NCBI GenBank assembly: GCA_037189665.1
Contig: JBBCIV010000049.1
Span: 1-63,427, forward strand
Direction: 5' to 3'
DNA: 63,427 nt
From: BPJO01 sp037189665
GTDB taxonomy: Bacteria; Planctomycetota; Phycisphaerae; Tepidisphaerales; Tepidisphaeraceae
A model generated the notes under the pieces. It made no database searches, had not been told where the DNA came from, and saw nothing but the letters and a program-made list of their open reading frames with translations. The translations under genes and the position numbers were made by a program. Shown in pieces: positions 52,221-59,505 of the stretch (positions within the stretch are counted from its first letter, which is position 1; each line of letters starts with the position of its first letter).

Positions 52221-54272
52221 ATGACCACGCTCCCCCCCACTCCTGCCCCCGACGGAACCGGCCTGATCGCGCACGATCCGTGGCTGGCGCCGCACGCCGA
52301 GCGGCTGCGCGGGCGGTATGCGTGGTATCAGAAGGTGCTGAAATCGTTCGAGCCCACCGGCGGGCTGACGGGGGACGTTTCCACCGGGCACAACTACTTC
52401 GGCTTCAATCGCGGCGAGTACGGCGGGACGACCGGCGTGTGGTATCGCGAGTGGGCGCCGGCGGCGCTGCAACTGCGGCTGATCGGCGACTTCAACGGGT
52501 GGGATCGCTTCGGCAACCCGATGGTGCGCGATCAGTTCGGCGTGTGGTCGCTCTTTTTGCCGGACGGCAAGTTCAAGGACAAGCTGACGCACGCGTCGCG
52601 CGTGAAGGTGCACGTGGTGCTGCCAGACGGATCGACGATGGACCGCCTGCCCGCGTACGTCCGCCGGGTGATCCAGGAGCCGCAGAGCATCAATTTCGTC
52701 GGCCAGTACTGGAGCCCGGAGAAGCCCTACGTCTTCAAGAACCAATCCCCCGAGATCGTCGGCGGGCTGCGGATTTACGAGGCGCACACGGGCATGGCGC
52801 AGGAGGAAGGACGCGTCGGCACGTATCGCGAGTTCGCCGACAACGTCCTGCCGCGCATCGTGCGGGCGGGGTACAATGCCGTACAACTGATGGCGGTGCA
52901 GGAGCACCCGTATTACGGATCGTTCGGCTACCACGTCAGCAACTTCTACGCCCCCAGTTCGCGCTTCGGCACGCCGGAAGACCTGAAGTTTTTGATCGAT
53001 ACCGCGCACGGCTACGGCGTCAAGGTCATCATGGACCTGGTGCACTCGCACGCGGTGAAGAACACGCACGAAGGGCTGAACCTCTTCGACGGCACCGATT
53101 TCCAATACTTCCACGGCGGCCCGCGCGGGCAGCATACGGCGTGGGATTCGATGTGCTTCGATTACAGCAAGTACGAAGTGCTGCGATTCCTGCTCAGCAA
53201 CTGCCGCTATTGGATCGAGGAGTTCCAGTTCGACGGCTTCCGGTTCGACGGTGTGACGAGCATGCTGTACCTCGACCACGGCCTCGGCAAGGCGTTCGGC
53301 AGCTACGACGACTACTTCGACGGCAACGTCGACGGCGACGCGGTGTGCTACCTGCAACTGGCGAACGAGCTGGTTCACAAGATCGCGCCCGAGACGATCA
53401 CGGTGTCGGAAGACGTCAGCGGCATGGTCGGCATGGCCCGGCCGGTGTCGGAGGGCGGGCTGGGGTTCGACTATCGCCTGGCGATGGGCGTGCCCGACTA
53501 CTGGATCAAGCTGCTGAAGGAAAAGAAGGACGACGACTGGGTTTTGAACGAGATCTTCCACACCCTGCTGAACCGCCGGCACGCCGAAAAGCACGTCGGC
53601 TACGCCGAAAGCCACGACCAGGCGCTGGTCGGCGACAAGACGATCGCGTTCTGGCTGATGGACCAGGAGATGTACTGGAACATGAGCAAGGACCGGCAGT
53701 CGCTGGTGATCGACCGCGGCATCGCGCTGCACAAGATGATCCGCCTGCTGACGTTCAGCCTCGCCGGCGAGGCGTACCTGAACTTCATGGGCAACGAGTT
53801 CGGCCACCCGGAGTGGATCGACTTCCCCCGTGAGGGCAACGGCTACAGCTACCACTACTGCCGCCGCCAGTGGAGCCTGGCCGACAACGACCTGCTTCGC
53901 TACAAGGGCCTCGGCGAGTTCGACCGCGCCATGATGAAGCTGGACGAGAAGTACGGCCTGCTCGAAGACAAGTTCATCGAGCAACTGCTGGTGCACGAGA
54001 GCAACAAGCAGATCGTCTACCGCCGCGGCCCGCTGGTGTTCGTCTTCAACCTTCACCCGCACAACAGCTACAGCGACTGGCGCATCCCCGTGCCCGACCG
54101 GAAGGACTACCGCGTCCTCCTCAACACCGACAACAAACGCTTCGAGGGCCCCGGCCTGTGCGCCGAAGACCAGACCTGCATCGTGCAGAACGTTCCGTGG
54201 GAGGGGCGTGAGCAGAGCATCCAAGTGTACGTGCCAGCGCGCAGCGCGCAGGTGCTGGCGCCGGCGGGATGA
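52221..54272 (+). CDS. glgB: 1,4-alpha-glucan branching enzyme (GH13, eukaryotic-type size)
   Basis: 683 residues. CBM48 N-terminal part (about 60-165; YREWAPAALQLRLIGDFNGW), GH13 barrel with LMAVQEHPYYGSFGYHVSNF, DLVHSHAVKN, GFRFDGVTSM (nucleophile Asp about 341), TVSEDVSGM (acid/base Glu about 397), and GYAESHDQALVGD (third carboxylate). Makes alpha-1,6 branches in glycogen. The compact length and motif wording (YGSFGYHVSNFYA) are closer to the eukaryotic/GBE1-like branch than to E. coli GlgB, which is not unusual in several bacterial phyla. No other glycogen gene is adjacent. Confidence 0.93.
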   Translation: MTTLPPTPAPDGTGLIAHDPWLAPHAERLRGRYAWYQKVLKSFEPTGGLTGDVSTGHNYFGFNRGEYGGTTGVWYREWAPAALQLRLIGDFNGWDRFGNPMVRDQFGVWSLFLPDGKFKDKLTHASRVKVHVVLPDGSTMDRLPAYVRRVIQEPQSINFVGQYWSPEKPYVFKNQSPEIVGGLRIYEAHTGMAQEEGRVGTYREFADNVLPRIVRAGYNAVQLMAVQEHPYYGSFGYHVSNFYAPSSRFGTPEDLKFLIDTAHGYGVKVIMDLVHSHAVKNTHEGLNLFDGTDFQYFHGGPRGQHTAWDSMCFDYSKYEVLRFLLSNCRYWIEEFQFDGFRFDGVTSMLYLDHGLGKAFGSYDDYFDGNVDGDAVCYLQLANELVHKIAPETITVSEDVSGMVGMARPVSEGGLGFDYRLAMGVPDYWIKLLKEKKDDDWVLNEIFHTLLNRRHAEKHVGYAESHDQALVGDKTIAFWLMDQEMYWNMSKDRQSLVIDRGIALHKMIRLLTFSLAGEAYLNFMGNEFGHPEWIDFPREGNGYSYHYCRRQWSLADNDLLRYKGLGEFDRAMMKLDEKYGLLEDKFIEQLLVHESNKQIVYRRGPLVFVFNLHPHNSYSDWRIPVPDRKDYRVLLNTDNKRFEGPGLCAEDQTCIVQNVPWEGREQSIQVYVPARSAQVLAPAG

Positions 54273-54287
54273 TGAATCTTGATTCGG

Positions 54288-54965
54288 ATGCGAGTGTTTG
54301 ATCTTTCCATCCTCAACTACCGCGACGCCTGGGCCGAGCAGGAGCGCGTTCACGCCGAGGTGCTGGCAGGCACGGAGGAGGCGATCCTGCTCGTCGAGCA
54401 CACGCCCGTCATCACGTTCGGCCGGCGCGCGGAGGATAGCGCGAAGCATCTGGTGGCGTCGCGAGAGCAGCTCAAGCAGATGGGCGTGGACCTCGTCGAA
54501 TCCGACCGCGGCGGCGACATCACCTTTCACGGCCCGGGACAACTCGTGGCATACCCGATCGTGCGGCTCGCCGATCATGGGTTCAGCGTCGGCGCGTACG
54601 TAAAAGCGCTGGAGCACGCGGTCATCGCGACGTTGAAGGAATTGGAGATCGACGCATTCCTGGACCCCGCCGCCATCGGCGTATGGACCCACGCGGCACG
54701 CGGCACGCAGCACGCGGCCAAAATCTGCGCGCTGGGCGTGCGGATCAAACGCGGCGTATCGATGCACGGCATCGCGTTGAACGTCACGACCGATCTTTCC
54801 TGGTTTAACCTCATCGTCCCCTGCGGGCTGGCGGACAAGCCCGTTACATCCGTGCAGATGATCAAAGGCGATACGACCCCGCCGATGTCGGAGATCAAAC
54901 CGATGCTGGCGCGGAACATCACCGCTTGCGTTGGCGCGGGCCGACGCAACAATGCGGTCGCATGA
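54288..54965 (+). CDS. lipB: Octanoyl-(acyl carrier protein):protein N-octanoyltransferase
   Basis: 225 residues from the ATG at 54288; a TTG at 54279 is weaker. Transfers octanoate from ACP to lipoyl domains in lipoic acid synthesis. Visible: DRGGDITFHGPGQLVAYPI, the lysine in KICALGVRIKRGVSMHGI, and the cysteine in VPCGL. The stop overlaps the FIST gene start as ATGA. No lipA is seen here; it links functionally with lpdA at 1237. Confidence 0.92.
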   Translation: MRVFDLSILNYRDAWAEQERVHAEVLAGTEEAILLVEHTPVITFGRRAEDSAKHLVASREQLKQMGVDLVESDRGGDITFHGPGQLVAYPIVRLADHGFSVGAYVKALEHAVIATLKELEIDAFLDPAAIGVWTHAARGTQHAAKICALGVRIKRGVSMHGIALNVTTDLSWFNLIVPCGLADKPVTSVQMIKGDTTPPMSEIKPMLARNITACVGAGRRNNAVA

Positions 54966-56128
54966 AGTTCGCGGACGCACTCAGCATCGCCGCCGATCCG
55001 GAGGAAGCGGTACACGACGTGATCGAGCGCCTGCACCCCTCGGGGCCGAGGTTCGACGTGGCGGTGGTGTTTTACTCGAGCCACTTCTCCGGCGACGCCG
55101 ACTCGATCGCGCAAACGCTGATCGACGAGTTCGACATCCCCTGCCTGATCGGCGCATCGTGTGAGGGCGTGATCGCGGGCAGGCAGGAGGTCGAGAAAGG
55201 CCCGGCGCTGTCGGTGCTGGCTGGCCGGATGCCGGGGGTGAGAGCGCAGGCGTTTCACCTGAGCAAAGACCAGTGGCAAGCAGCGATGGCGGACGCGGAG
55301 AGCTTCGCCGACCACTTCTCGATCGTCCCCGACACACGGGCGGTCATCGGCATCGGCGATCCGTGGACGACGCCGATCCAGCCCGTTTTGCAAAAGCTGG
55401 ACGACCACCATCCCGGCGTGCCGCTCATCGGCGGGATGGCGTCGGGGGCGCGGCAGGCGGGTCAGAACGTGCTGCTGTTCGACGACGCGCGGTTTGACGA
55501 AGGCATGGTCGGGCTGTCGCTGAGCGGGCCGATCAACGTGGAGGCGGTGGTCAGCCAGGGCTGCCGCCCGATCGCCCGGCCGTTCGTGGTGACCAAGGGG
55601 CAGGGCAACGTCATCGAACAACTCGGCGGCCGACCCGCGCTGGAAGTGCTGGAGGAACTGGTCAACCGGCTGACCGACGAGGAAAAACAACTCCTCTCCC
55701 ACGGCCTGCTGATCGGCCGGGCGATGAGCGAGTACAAGGAGACGCTCGTCCGCGGCGATTTCGTCGTCCGCAGCATCATCGGCGTGAACGACGAGGCCAA
55801 GGCGATCGGCGTCGGCGACCGCGTGCGGGTCGGGCAGACCGTTCAGTTCCACATCCGCGACGCCAGCACCGCCCATGAAGACCTGAACCTGATCCTCGCC
55901 ACGCGGCAAACCAAGCAGCCCGCCGGCGCGTTGTTGTTCAGTTGTAATGGCAGAGGCACGCGGCTGTTCTCGCAGCCCCACCACGACGCCGAGGCGGCCG
56001 GCAACCTGATGCCCAACACCCCGCTCGCCGGCTTCTTCGCCGCCGGCGAACTGGGCCCGGTCGGCGGGAAGAATTTCGTCCACGGACACACGGCGAGTTT
56101 CGCGTTGTTCTCCGAAGCGCAAACGTAA
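54962..56128 (+). CDS. FIST domain-containing protein
   Basis: 388 residues from the ATG at 54962, overlapping lipB. N-terminal FIST domain (FDVAVVFYSSHFSGDADSIA, IGASCEGVIAG) and C-terminal FIST_C (GCRPIARPFVVTKGQGN, FHIRDASTAHEDL, GALLFSCNGRG). FIST proteins are thought to sense small ligands such as amino acids and are often fused to signalling outputs; this one is stand-alone. The lipB linkage is common in other bacteria as gene order but its meaning is unknown. Confidence 0.85.
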   Translation: MKFADALSIAADPEEAVHDVIERLHPSGPRFDVAVVFYSSHFSGDADSIAQTLIDEFDIPCLIGASCEGVIAGRQEVEKGPALSVLAGRMPGVRAQAFHLSKDQWQAAMADAESFADHFSIVPDTRAVIGIGDPWTTPIQPVLQKLDDHHPGVPLIGGMASGARQAGQNVLLFDDARFDEGMVGLSLSGPINVEAVVSQGCRPIARPFVVTKGQGNVIEQLGGRPALEVLEELVNRLTDEEKQLLSHGLLIGRAMSEYKETLVRGDFVVRSIIGVNDEAKAIGVGDRVRVGQTVQFHIRDASTAHEDLNLILATRQTKQPAGALLFSCNGRGTRLFSQPHHDAEAAGNLMPNTPLAGFFAAGELGPVGGKNFVHGHTASFALFSEAQT

Positions 56129-56130
56129 GG

Positions 56131-56168
56131 GAACCGCAGATGAACGCAGATAAACGCAGATCGATGCA
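56131..56168. repeat. Short tandem repeat (about 10-base unit)
   Basis: Between the FIST gene and the next ORF: CGCAGATGAA CGCAGATAAA CGCAGATCGA, then TGCAGG. Three to four imperfect copies of a GCAGATNAAC-like unit. Similar GCAGATNAAC tracts occur as dispersed repeats in other GC-rich bacterial genomes. It ends ten bases before the next start codon. Confidence 0.6.
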
Positions 56169-56177
56169 GGCGGATTC

Positions 56178-56921
56178 ATGTCCCAGGTAGTCGAGCCCTC
56201 ACAATCCGACACCTCACGCAACGGACCGGCCTGGCCCTATATCCTGCCGTTCGCCGTCTTCATGCTCTTCACCTTTGCCGGCGGACAGTGGCCGGCCTGG
56301 TATCCGTTGAGCTACGTGCTCAAGACGCTCGTCGTCGCAGGGGTGCTGTGGTTCTGCTGGCGATATTTCACACGCATTCGTTGGACGCACTTAGGGTGGG
56401 GCGTGGCATTCGGCGTGATCGGCGTGGTTCAGTGGATCGGCATGGAAAAATTGTTCATGTCGCACGACTTCTTTTACTGGACCAGAATGTCGTTCGAGGG
56501 CGCCGAGAAAGTGCGAGAGGCCGCGTTCCGGCCGTACGCTTTCTTTGAAGGGGCGCCGGCGATGATGTGGGCGTTCGTCGCCGTCCGCTGGGCGGGCGCA
56601 TCGCTGTTGGTGCCGGTGATGGAAGAGCTCTTCTGGCGCGATTACCTCTGGCGCTCGATCGCCAGCCCCAACGACTTCCGCCTGCACGAAGTCGGCGAAT
56701 ACGACACCGGCGCCTTCTGGCTGGTTCCGCTGGCGTTCGCCACCGTCCACCCCCAATGGCTGACGTCCATCGTCTGGGCGATCCTCATCGCCTGCCTGCT
56801 CTATAAAACCCGCAGCCTCGGCGCCTGCATCGTCGCCCACGGCGTCACCAACTTCCTGCTCGGCGGATACGTGCTGTTCGCGCACTACGTGCTGGGGTGG
56901 GATGAGTGGTATTTCTGGTAA
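56178..56921 (+). CDS. CAAX-prenyl-protease-like integral membrane protein (exosortase-associated type)
   Basis: 247 residues with about seven hydrophobic segments. Contains MEELFWRDYLWR (Glu-Glu-x3-Arg motif of CPBP/Abi proteases) and a later VAHGVTNFLLGG His segment. Wording (FWLVPLAFATVHPQWLTSIVW) is close to the CAAX-protease-related proteins linked to exosortase systems. No exosortase or PEP-CTERM protein is visible in this window. Likely membrane protease or bacteriocin-immunity-like; substrate unknown. Confidence 0.8.
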   Translation: MSQVVEPSQSDTSRNGPAWPYILPFAVFMLFTFAGGQWPAWYPLSYVLKTLVVAGVLWFCWRYFTRIRWTHLGWGVAFGVIGVVQWIGMEKLFMSHDFFYWTRMSFEGAEKVREAAFRPYAFFEGAPAMMWAFVAVRWAGASLLVPVMEELFWRDYLWRSIASPNDFRLHEVGEYDTGAFWLVPLAFATVHPQWLTSIVWAILIACLLYKTRSLGACIVAHGVTNFLLGGYVLFAHYVLGWDEWYFW

Positions 56922-56923
56922 CG

Positions 56924-56998
56924 CTCAGCGCCGCGGCTTGCCGCGGGCTTTGCGATTGATCGAGCCGAGAAAAAGCCCGCATCAAGATGCGGCGCTAA
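56924..56998. repeat. Palindromic repeat, second copy of family C
   Basis: Left arm 56924-56951 (CAGCGCCGCGGCTTGCCGCG, with a preceding T) and right arm 56970-56998 (AAAAAGCCCGCATCAAGATG at its start, ending CGGCGCTAA) form an imperfect inverted repeat. Shared core TTAGCG(C/T)CGCGGCTTGCCGC with 29983-30046. It sits between the convergent CAAX-protease and lptB genes; the T/A runs face the loop, not the outside, so it is not a canonical intrinsic terminator. Confidence 0.75.
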
Positions 56999-57007
56999 AC
57001 GGCGCGA

Positions 57008-57748
57008 TCAATCGAACTCGTCGCCGCGGAACATGCTGCCGAGGTAGGCGTTGCGGACGCCCTGGTCGTTGATGATCTCGCGCGGCGTTCCTTCCTTGAA
57101 CACGCGGCCGCTGTCGATGATGAGGGCGCGGTCGCAGACGCGGAGCGTCTGGGCGACGTTGTGGTCGGTGATCAGCACCGTTTTGCCGAACTCTTCCTTC
57201 AGCCGCTTCACTTCGCGCTGAAGGTCTTCAACGGCGATCGGATCGACGCCGGAGAACGGCTCGTCGAGGAGGATGAGTTGCGGCTGGGTGACCAGCGCCC
57301 GGGCGATCTCGAGCTTGCGGCGTTCGCCGCCGGAGAGGGTGTCGGCGAACTGGTTTTTCTGGCGGGTCAGGCCGTACTGGCTGAGCAGCCGGTCGGCGAT
57401 CTTCACCCGCTCGGCGTGTCGCATGGTGCGGGTTTCGAGGATCGCCATCAGGTTCTGCAAGACGGTCAGCCGGCGGAAGTCGGAGCGCTCCTGGCTGAGG
57501 TAGCCGATGCCCTTGCGGGCGCGCTTGTACATCGGCAGATGGGTGATGTCCTCGGTGTTGAACGCAACGGCGCCGGCGTCGGGGACGACCATGCCGAGGA
57601 TCATCCGGAACGTGGTGGTCTTGCCGGCACCATTGCGGCCGAGCAACCCCACGATCGTCTGCTGCCCGAGCGTGAACGAAACCTCATCGACGACGTTCCG
57701 GCCGTTGTAATTCTTGACAAGCTTTGTGACTTCCAGCAGGTTCATCAT
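57008..57748 (-). CDS. lptB: LPS export ABC transporter ATP-binding protein
   Basis: 246 residues from the first ATG at 57748 (the frame continues to 57793). ABC ATPase: Walker A GRNGAGKTTT, signature LSGGERRKLEIARAL, Walker B LILLDEPFSGVDP, H-loop LITDHNV. The length and C-terminal region (EIINDQGVRNAYLGSMFRG) fit LptB, which drives lipopolysaccharide extraction with LptFG. LptA, LptC or LptFG genes are not nearby. Consistent with a diderm bacterium. Confidence 0.9.
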   Translation of the reverse strand: MMNLLEVTKLVKNYNGRNVVDEVSFTLGQQTIVGLLGRNGAGKTTTFRMILGMVVPDAGAVAFNTEDITHLPMYKRARKGIGYLSQERSDFRRLTVLQNLMAILETRTMRHAERVKIADRLLSQYGLTRQKNQFADTLSGGERRKLEIARALVTQPQLILLDEPFSGVDPIAVEDLQREVKRLKEEFGKTVLITDHNVAQTLRVCDRALIIDSGRVFKEGTPREIINDQGVRNAYLGSMFRGDEFD

Positions 57749-57831
57749 CCGCCCAACAGCCGAGAGAAGGGGCTCGATCCAACAGTTCCGCATAGCATCA
57801 TTGGGGGCTTCTCAAAATCAAGCGGACAAAT

Positions 57832-58115
57832 TGTGGATAACTCGTGGAAATCCGCCTTGCCGCCATTGATTTCAAGCCATTTTTGAGCCTTCCGAACGCG
57901 AAGCTCACCGAAAGCTCACACCTGCAGAATTCCCAAACCGCTCCACGCCTGCCTGAAAAAATATCTTAAACCATTATATCGATTGATCTTATGATCACTC
58001 ATATCAAATTATCGGGGATTTTCTGATAGAGCGTTTCTTAACGTCTCCCGCACATGGCGCTGGAAATGCCCTGTCAGGACGTTGATTCTCCGGACCCGTA
58101 GGGCATTGTGGATAA
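57832..58115. other. AT-rich region with two perfect DnaA-box sequences
   Basis: TGTGGATAA (complement of the consensus DnaA box TTATCCACA) occurs at 57832-57840 and 58107-58115, same orientation. Between them, about 57955-58045 is markedly AT-rich (for example TTAAACCATTATATC, TCATATCAAATTATC), in an otherwise GC-rich window. The whole 592-bp gap 57749-58340 contains no gene. It could be a replication origin, a regulatory region or simply the promoters of the divergent lptB and cold-shock genes; dnaA is not near. Confidence 0.4.
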
Positions 58116-58159
58116 GTGGTTGGGAACGTCTACCAAGTTACTAGACGCTGAGGGGTTTT

Positions 58160-58340
58160 CCCGGGATGTCAAAATAAGTCTTCTTTTGCTCTTGATGAGT
58201 GATGAAGGTATCTTCATGTGAAATCACCTCTGAAGTTCCAGCTTCTCTTTAGCTGGCGGGTGGCAGGGATAGGAAATCACGCGAGCGGTCGATCAGGGTC
58301 GACACATCGAGCGGGTTTCGTGAAAGGACCGGGTTAGCCT
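58160..58340 (+). promoter_or_regulatory. Candidate structured 5' leader of the cold-shock gene
   Basis: Two hairpins lie upstream of the csp ATG: ATGAAG-GTAT-CTTCAT at 58202-58217 and CCAGCT-TCTCTTT-AGCTGG at 58238-58256. GAAATCAC appears twice (58219 and 58272). Long structured leaders are typical of cold-shock mRNAs. No transcription start can be assigned from sequence. Confidence 0.4.
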
Positions 58341-58571
58341 ATGGCCACGGGCAAGGTTAAGTGGTTCAACGACCAAAAAGGCTTCGGCTTCATCTCCATG
58401 GATGAAACGGGCAAGGATGTCTTCGTTCATCACTCGGTGATCGAGGGCGAGGGATTCAAAACCCTCCGCGACGGCGAGGCCGTCGAGTACGAATACGAAG
58501 AGGGGCCGAAAGGCATCCGGGCGACGAAGGTCACCCGATCCGCCGCTGCCGTTGCTGCATCTCGTCGTTGA
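58341..58571 (+). CDS. Cold-shock protein (CspA family)
   Basis: 76 residues: GKVKWFNDQKGFGFI (RNP1), DVFVHHS (RNP2) and a short Ala-rich tail. OB-fold nucleic-acid chaperone that melts RNA structures. The tail (AAAVAASRR) is basic and slightly longer than the 70-residue prototype. Likely constitutive or temperature-regulated; preceded by a long AT-rich, hairpin-bearing leader. Confidence 0.95.
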   Translation: MATGKVKWFNDQKGFGFISMDETGKDVFVHHSVIEGEGFKTLRDGEAVEYEYEEGPKGIRATKVTRSAAAVAASRR

Positions 58572-58674
58572 TCGGGAGTATCCCCTAGTGCGTGAAAAAA
58601 TGAGCCCTTTGGTAGATTCCGCGAGCCAATTGCTTTGAAAAATGCGTTGATCTGCGACTCCCCCCGTTCTGCGA

Positions 58675-59313
58675 TCATGCTTTTTTGGCGGCAGGCTTGA
58701 CCGGCTTGCGCGGCTGGATGACATCGCGGACGATCTCGGCGATCTTGCGCGCCTCGCCGAGGCGGTCTTCCGACGCCGGGGGATCGACGATGAGATAGCC
58801 TTCGAAGCCGATGCCCGCCAAGCGTTTGGCAAACTCAATCGTCGTCGCCTGCGCATCGGCCACGCGCACCGCGCCAATCCGGAGGTTTAGTACCGGCACC
58901 ACCGCCGCCGGCGAAATGCCCGCCTGCGCGCCCCACTCTGCCGACCAGGCGATGCGAACGCGCCTGTTCGTCACCGATTCGATCAACTGCCACAGTTCGC
59001 GCGGCAACGTGCAGTCCGTCCACGGCTCGATCAGGATTGTAAACGCCTCCGCCGCCCCCGAGGGCGCGTCACCGCCGATGGCGTTTAGCTCCCTCACCAC
59101 CTCGCGCCAACCGCCTTCCGGCCGATATGACGCCCACTTCACCCCGCCCTCCCCCGCTTTGATCGCTGCGGCCAGGTTCGTACAGCGACGCCCGGCGATG
59201 CTGACCCCGTGATCGTCCCCGTCCGCCGCCTCAAACGCGTCGAATTCCTCGACGCGCAGCGACGCCTCATCCAGACGCTCCGACGGCGCCAGCGCATAAG
59301 CAAATCGAAACAT
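58675..59313 (-). CDS. Hypothetical protein, possibly a shortened sugar-phosphate isomerase/epimerase-like TIM barrel
   Basis: 212 residues from the ATG at 59313, which begins MFRFAYALAPSERLDEA. Mid-region segments ILIEPWTD, WQLIESVTNRRVRIAWSAEWG and GFEGYLIVDPP resemble strand-loop elements of AP-endonuclease-2-like sugar isomerases, but the metal ligands are not all present and the protein is short for that fold. A GTG start at 59454 would add residues translated from a palindromic repeat and part of the rho terminator, so I prefer 59313. C-terminal Lys/Pro tail (PRKPVKPAAKKA) may bind nucleic acid or be disordered. Confidence 0.5.
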   Translation of the reverse strand: MFRFAYALAPSERLDEASLRVEEFDAFEAADGDDHGVSIAGRRCTNLAAAIKAGEGGVKWASYRPEGGWREVVRELNAIGGDAPSGAAEAFTILIEPWTDCTLPRELWQLIESVTNRRVRIAWSAEWGAQAGISPAAVVPVLNLRIGAVRVADAQATTIEFAKRLAGIGFEGYLIVDPPASEDRLGEARKIAEIVRDVIQPRKPVKPAAKKA

Positions 59314-59370
59314 GCCGCCGAAGCTACCCGAACCGCCAGCAAATCCCAACGCCGACCGGCAATGATTGCT

Positions 59371-59434
59371 GTGGCACGCGGGTTTCCAACCCGTGTTTTG
59401 CTGCACCAAGCCACGGGTTGAAAACCCGTGCCAC
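59371..59434. repeat. Palindromic repeat unit (family B), intergenic copy
   Basis: GTGGCACGCGGGTTTCCAAC starts the left arm; ACGGGTTGAAAACCCGTGCC closes the right arm before a final AC. Arms are 23-25 bases with a few mismatches. The right arm read on the minus strand matches the first 22 bases of the unit inside the four-carbon kinase gene (23815-23870). Confidence 0.8.
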
Positions 59435-59442
59435 CAGCGATG

Positions 59443-59474
59443 AAAAAAGCCCACGCCGAAATTGGCGTGGGCTT
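59443..59474 (-). terminator. Intrinsic terminator of rho
   Basis: Read on the minus strand: arm GCCCACGCC, loop of six, arm GGCGTGGGC (extended by two A-T pairs), then a run of six T's. It lies about 30 bases past the rho stop at 59506. So the rho gene ends at a Rho-independent terminator. Confidence 0.85.
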
Positions 59475-59505
59475 CGCGATTCGTGGAAATGTTATTGAAC
59501 TTCGA

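Noticed and set aside
54279..54287. TTG start for lipB
   Set aside because: The ATG nine bases later gives the normal N-terminus.
56924..56998. Ordinary bidirectional intrinsic terminator
   Set aside because: The T and A runs lie on the loop side of the stem, not after it.
57749..58340. Horizontally acquired AT-rich island
   Set aside because: No foreign gene, integrase or repeat boundary; both neighbours are housekeeping genes.
58675..59454. Longer reading of the isomerase-like gene from a GTG at 59454
   Set aside because: It would translate through the palindromic repeat and into the rho terminator; the ATG at 59313 gives a plausible N-terminus.
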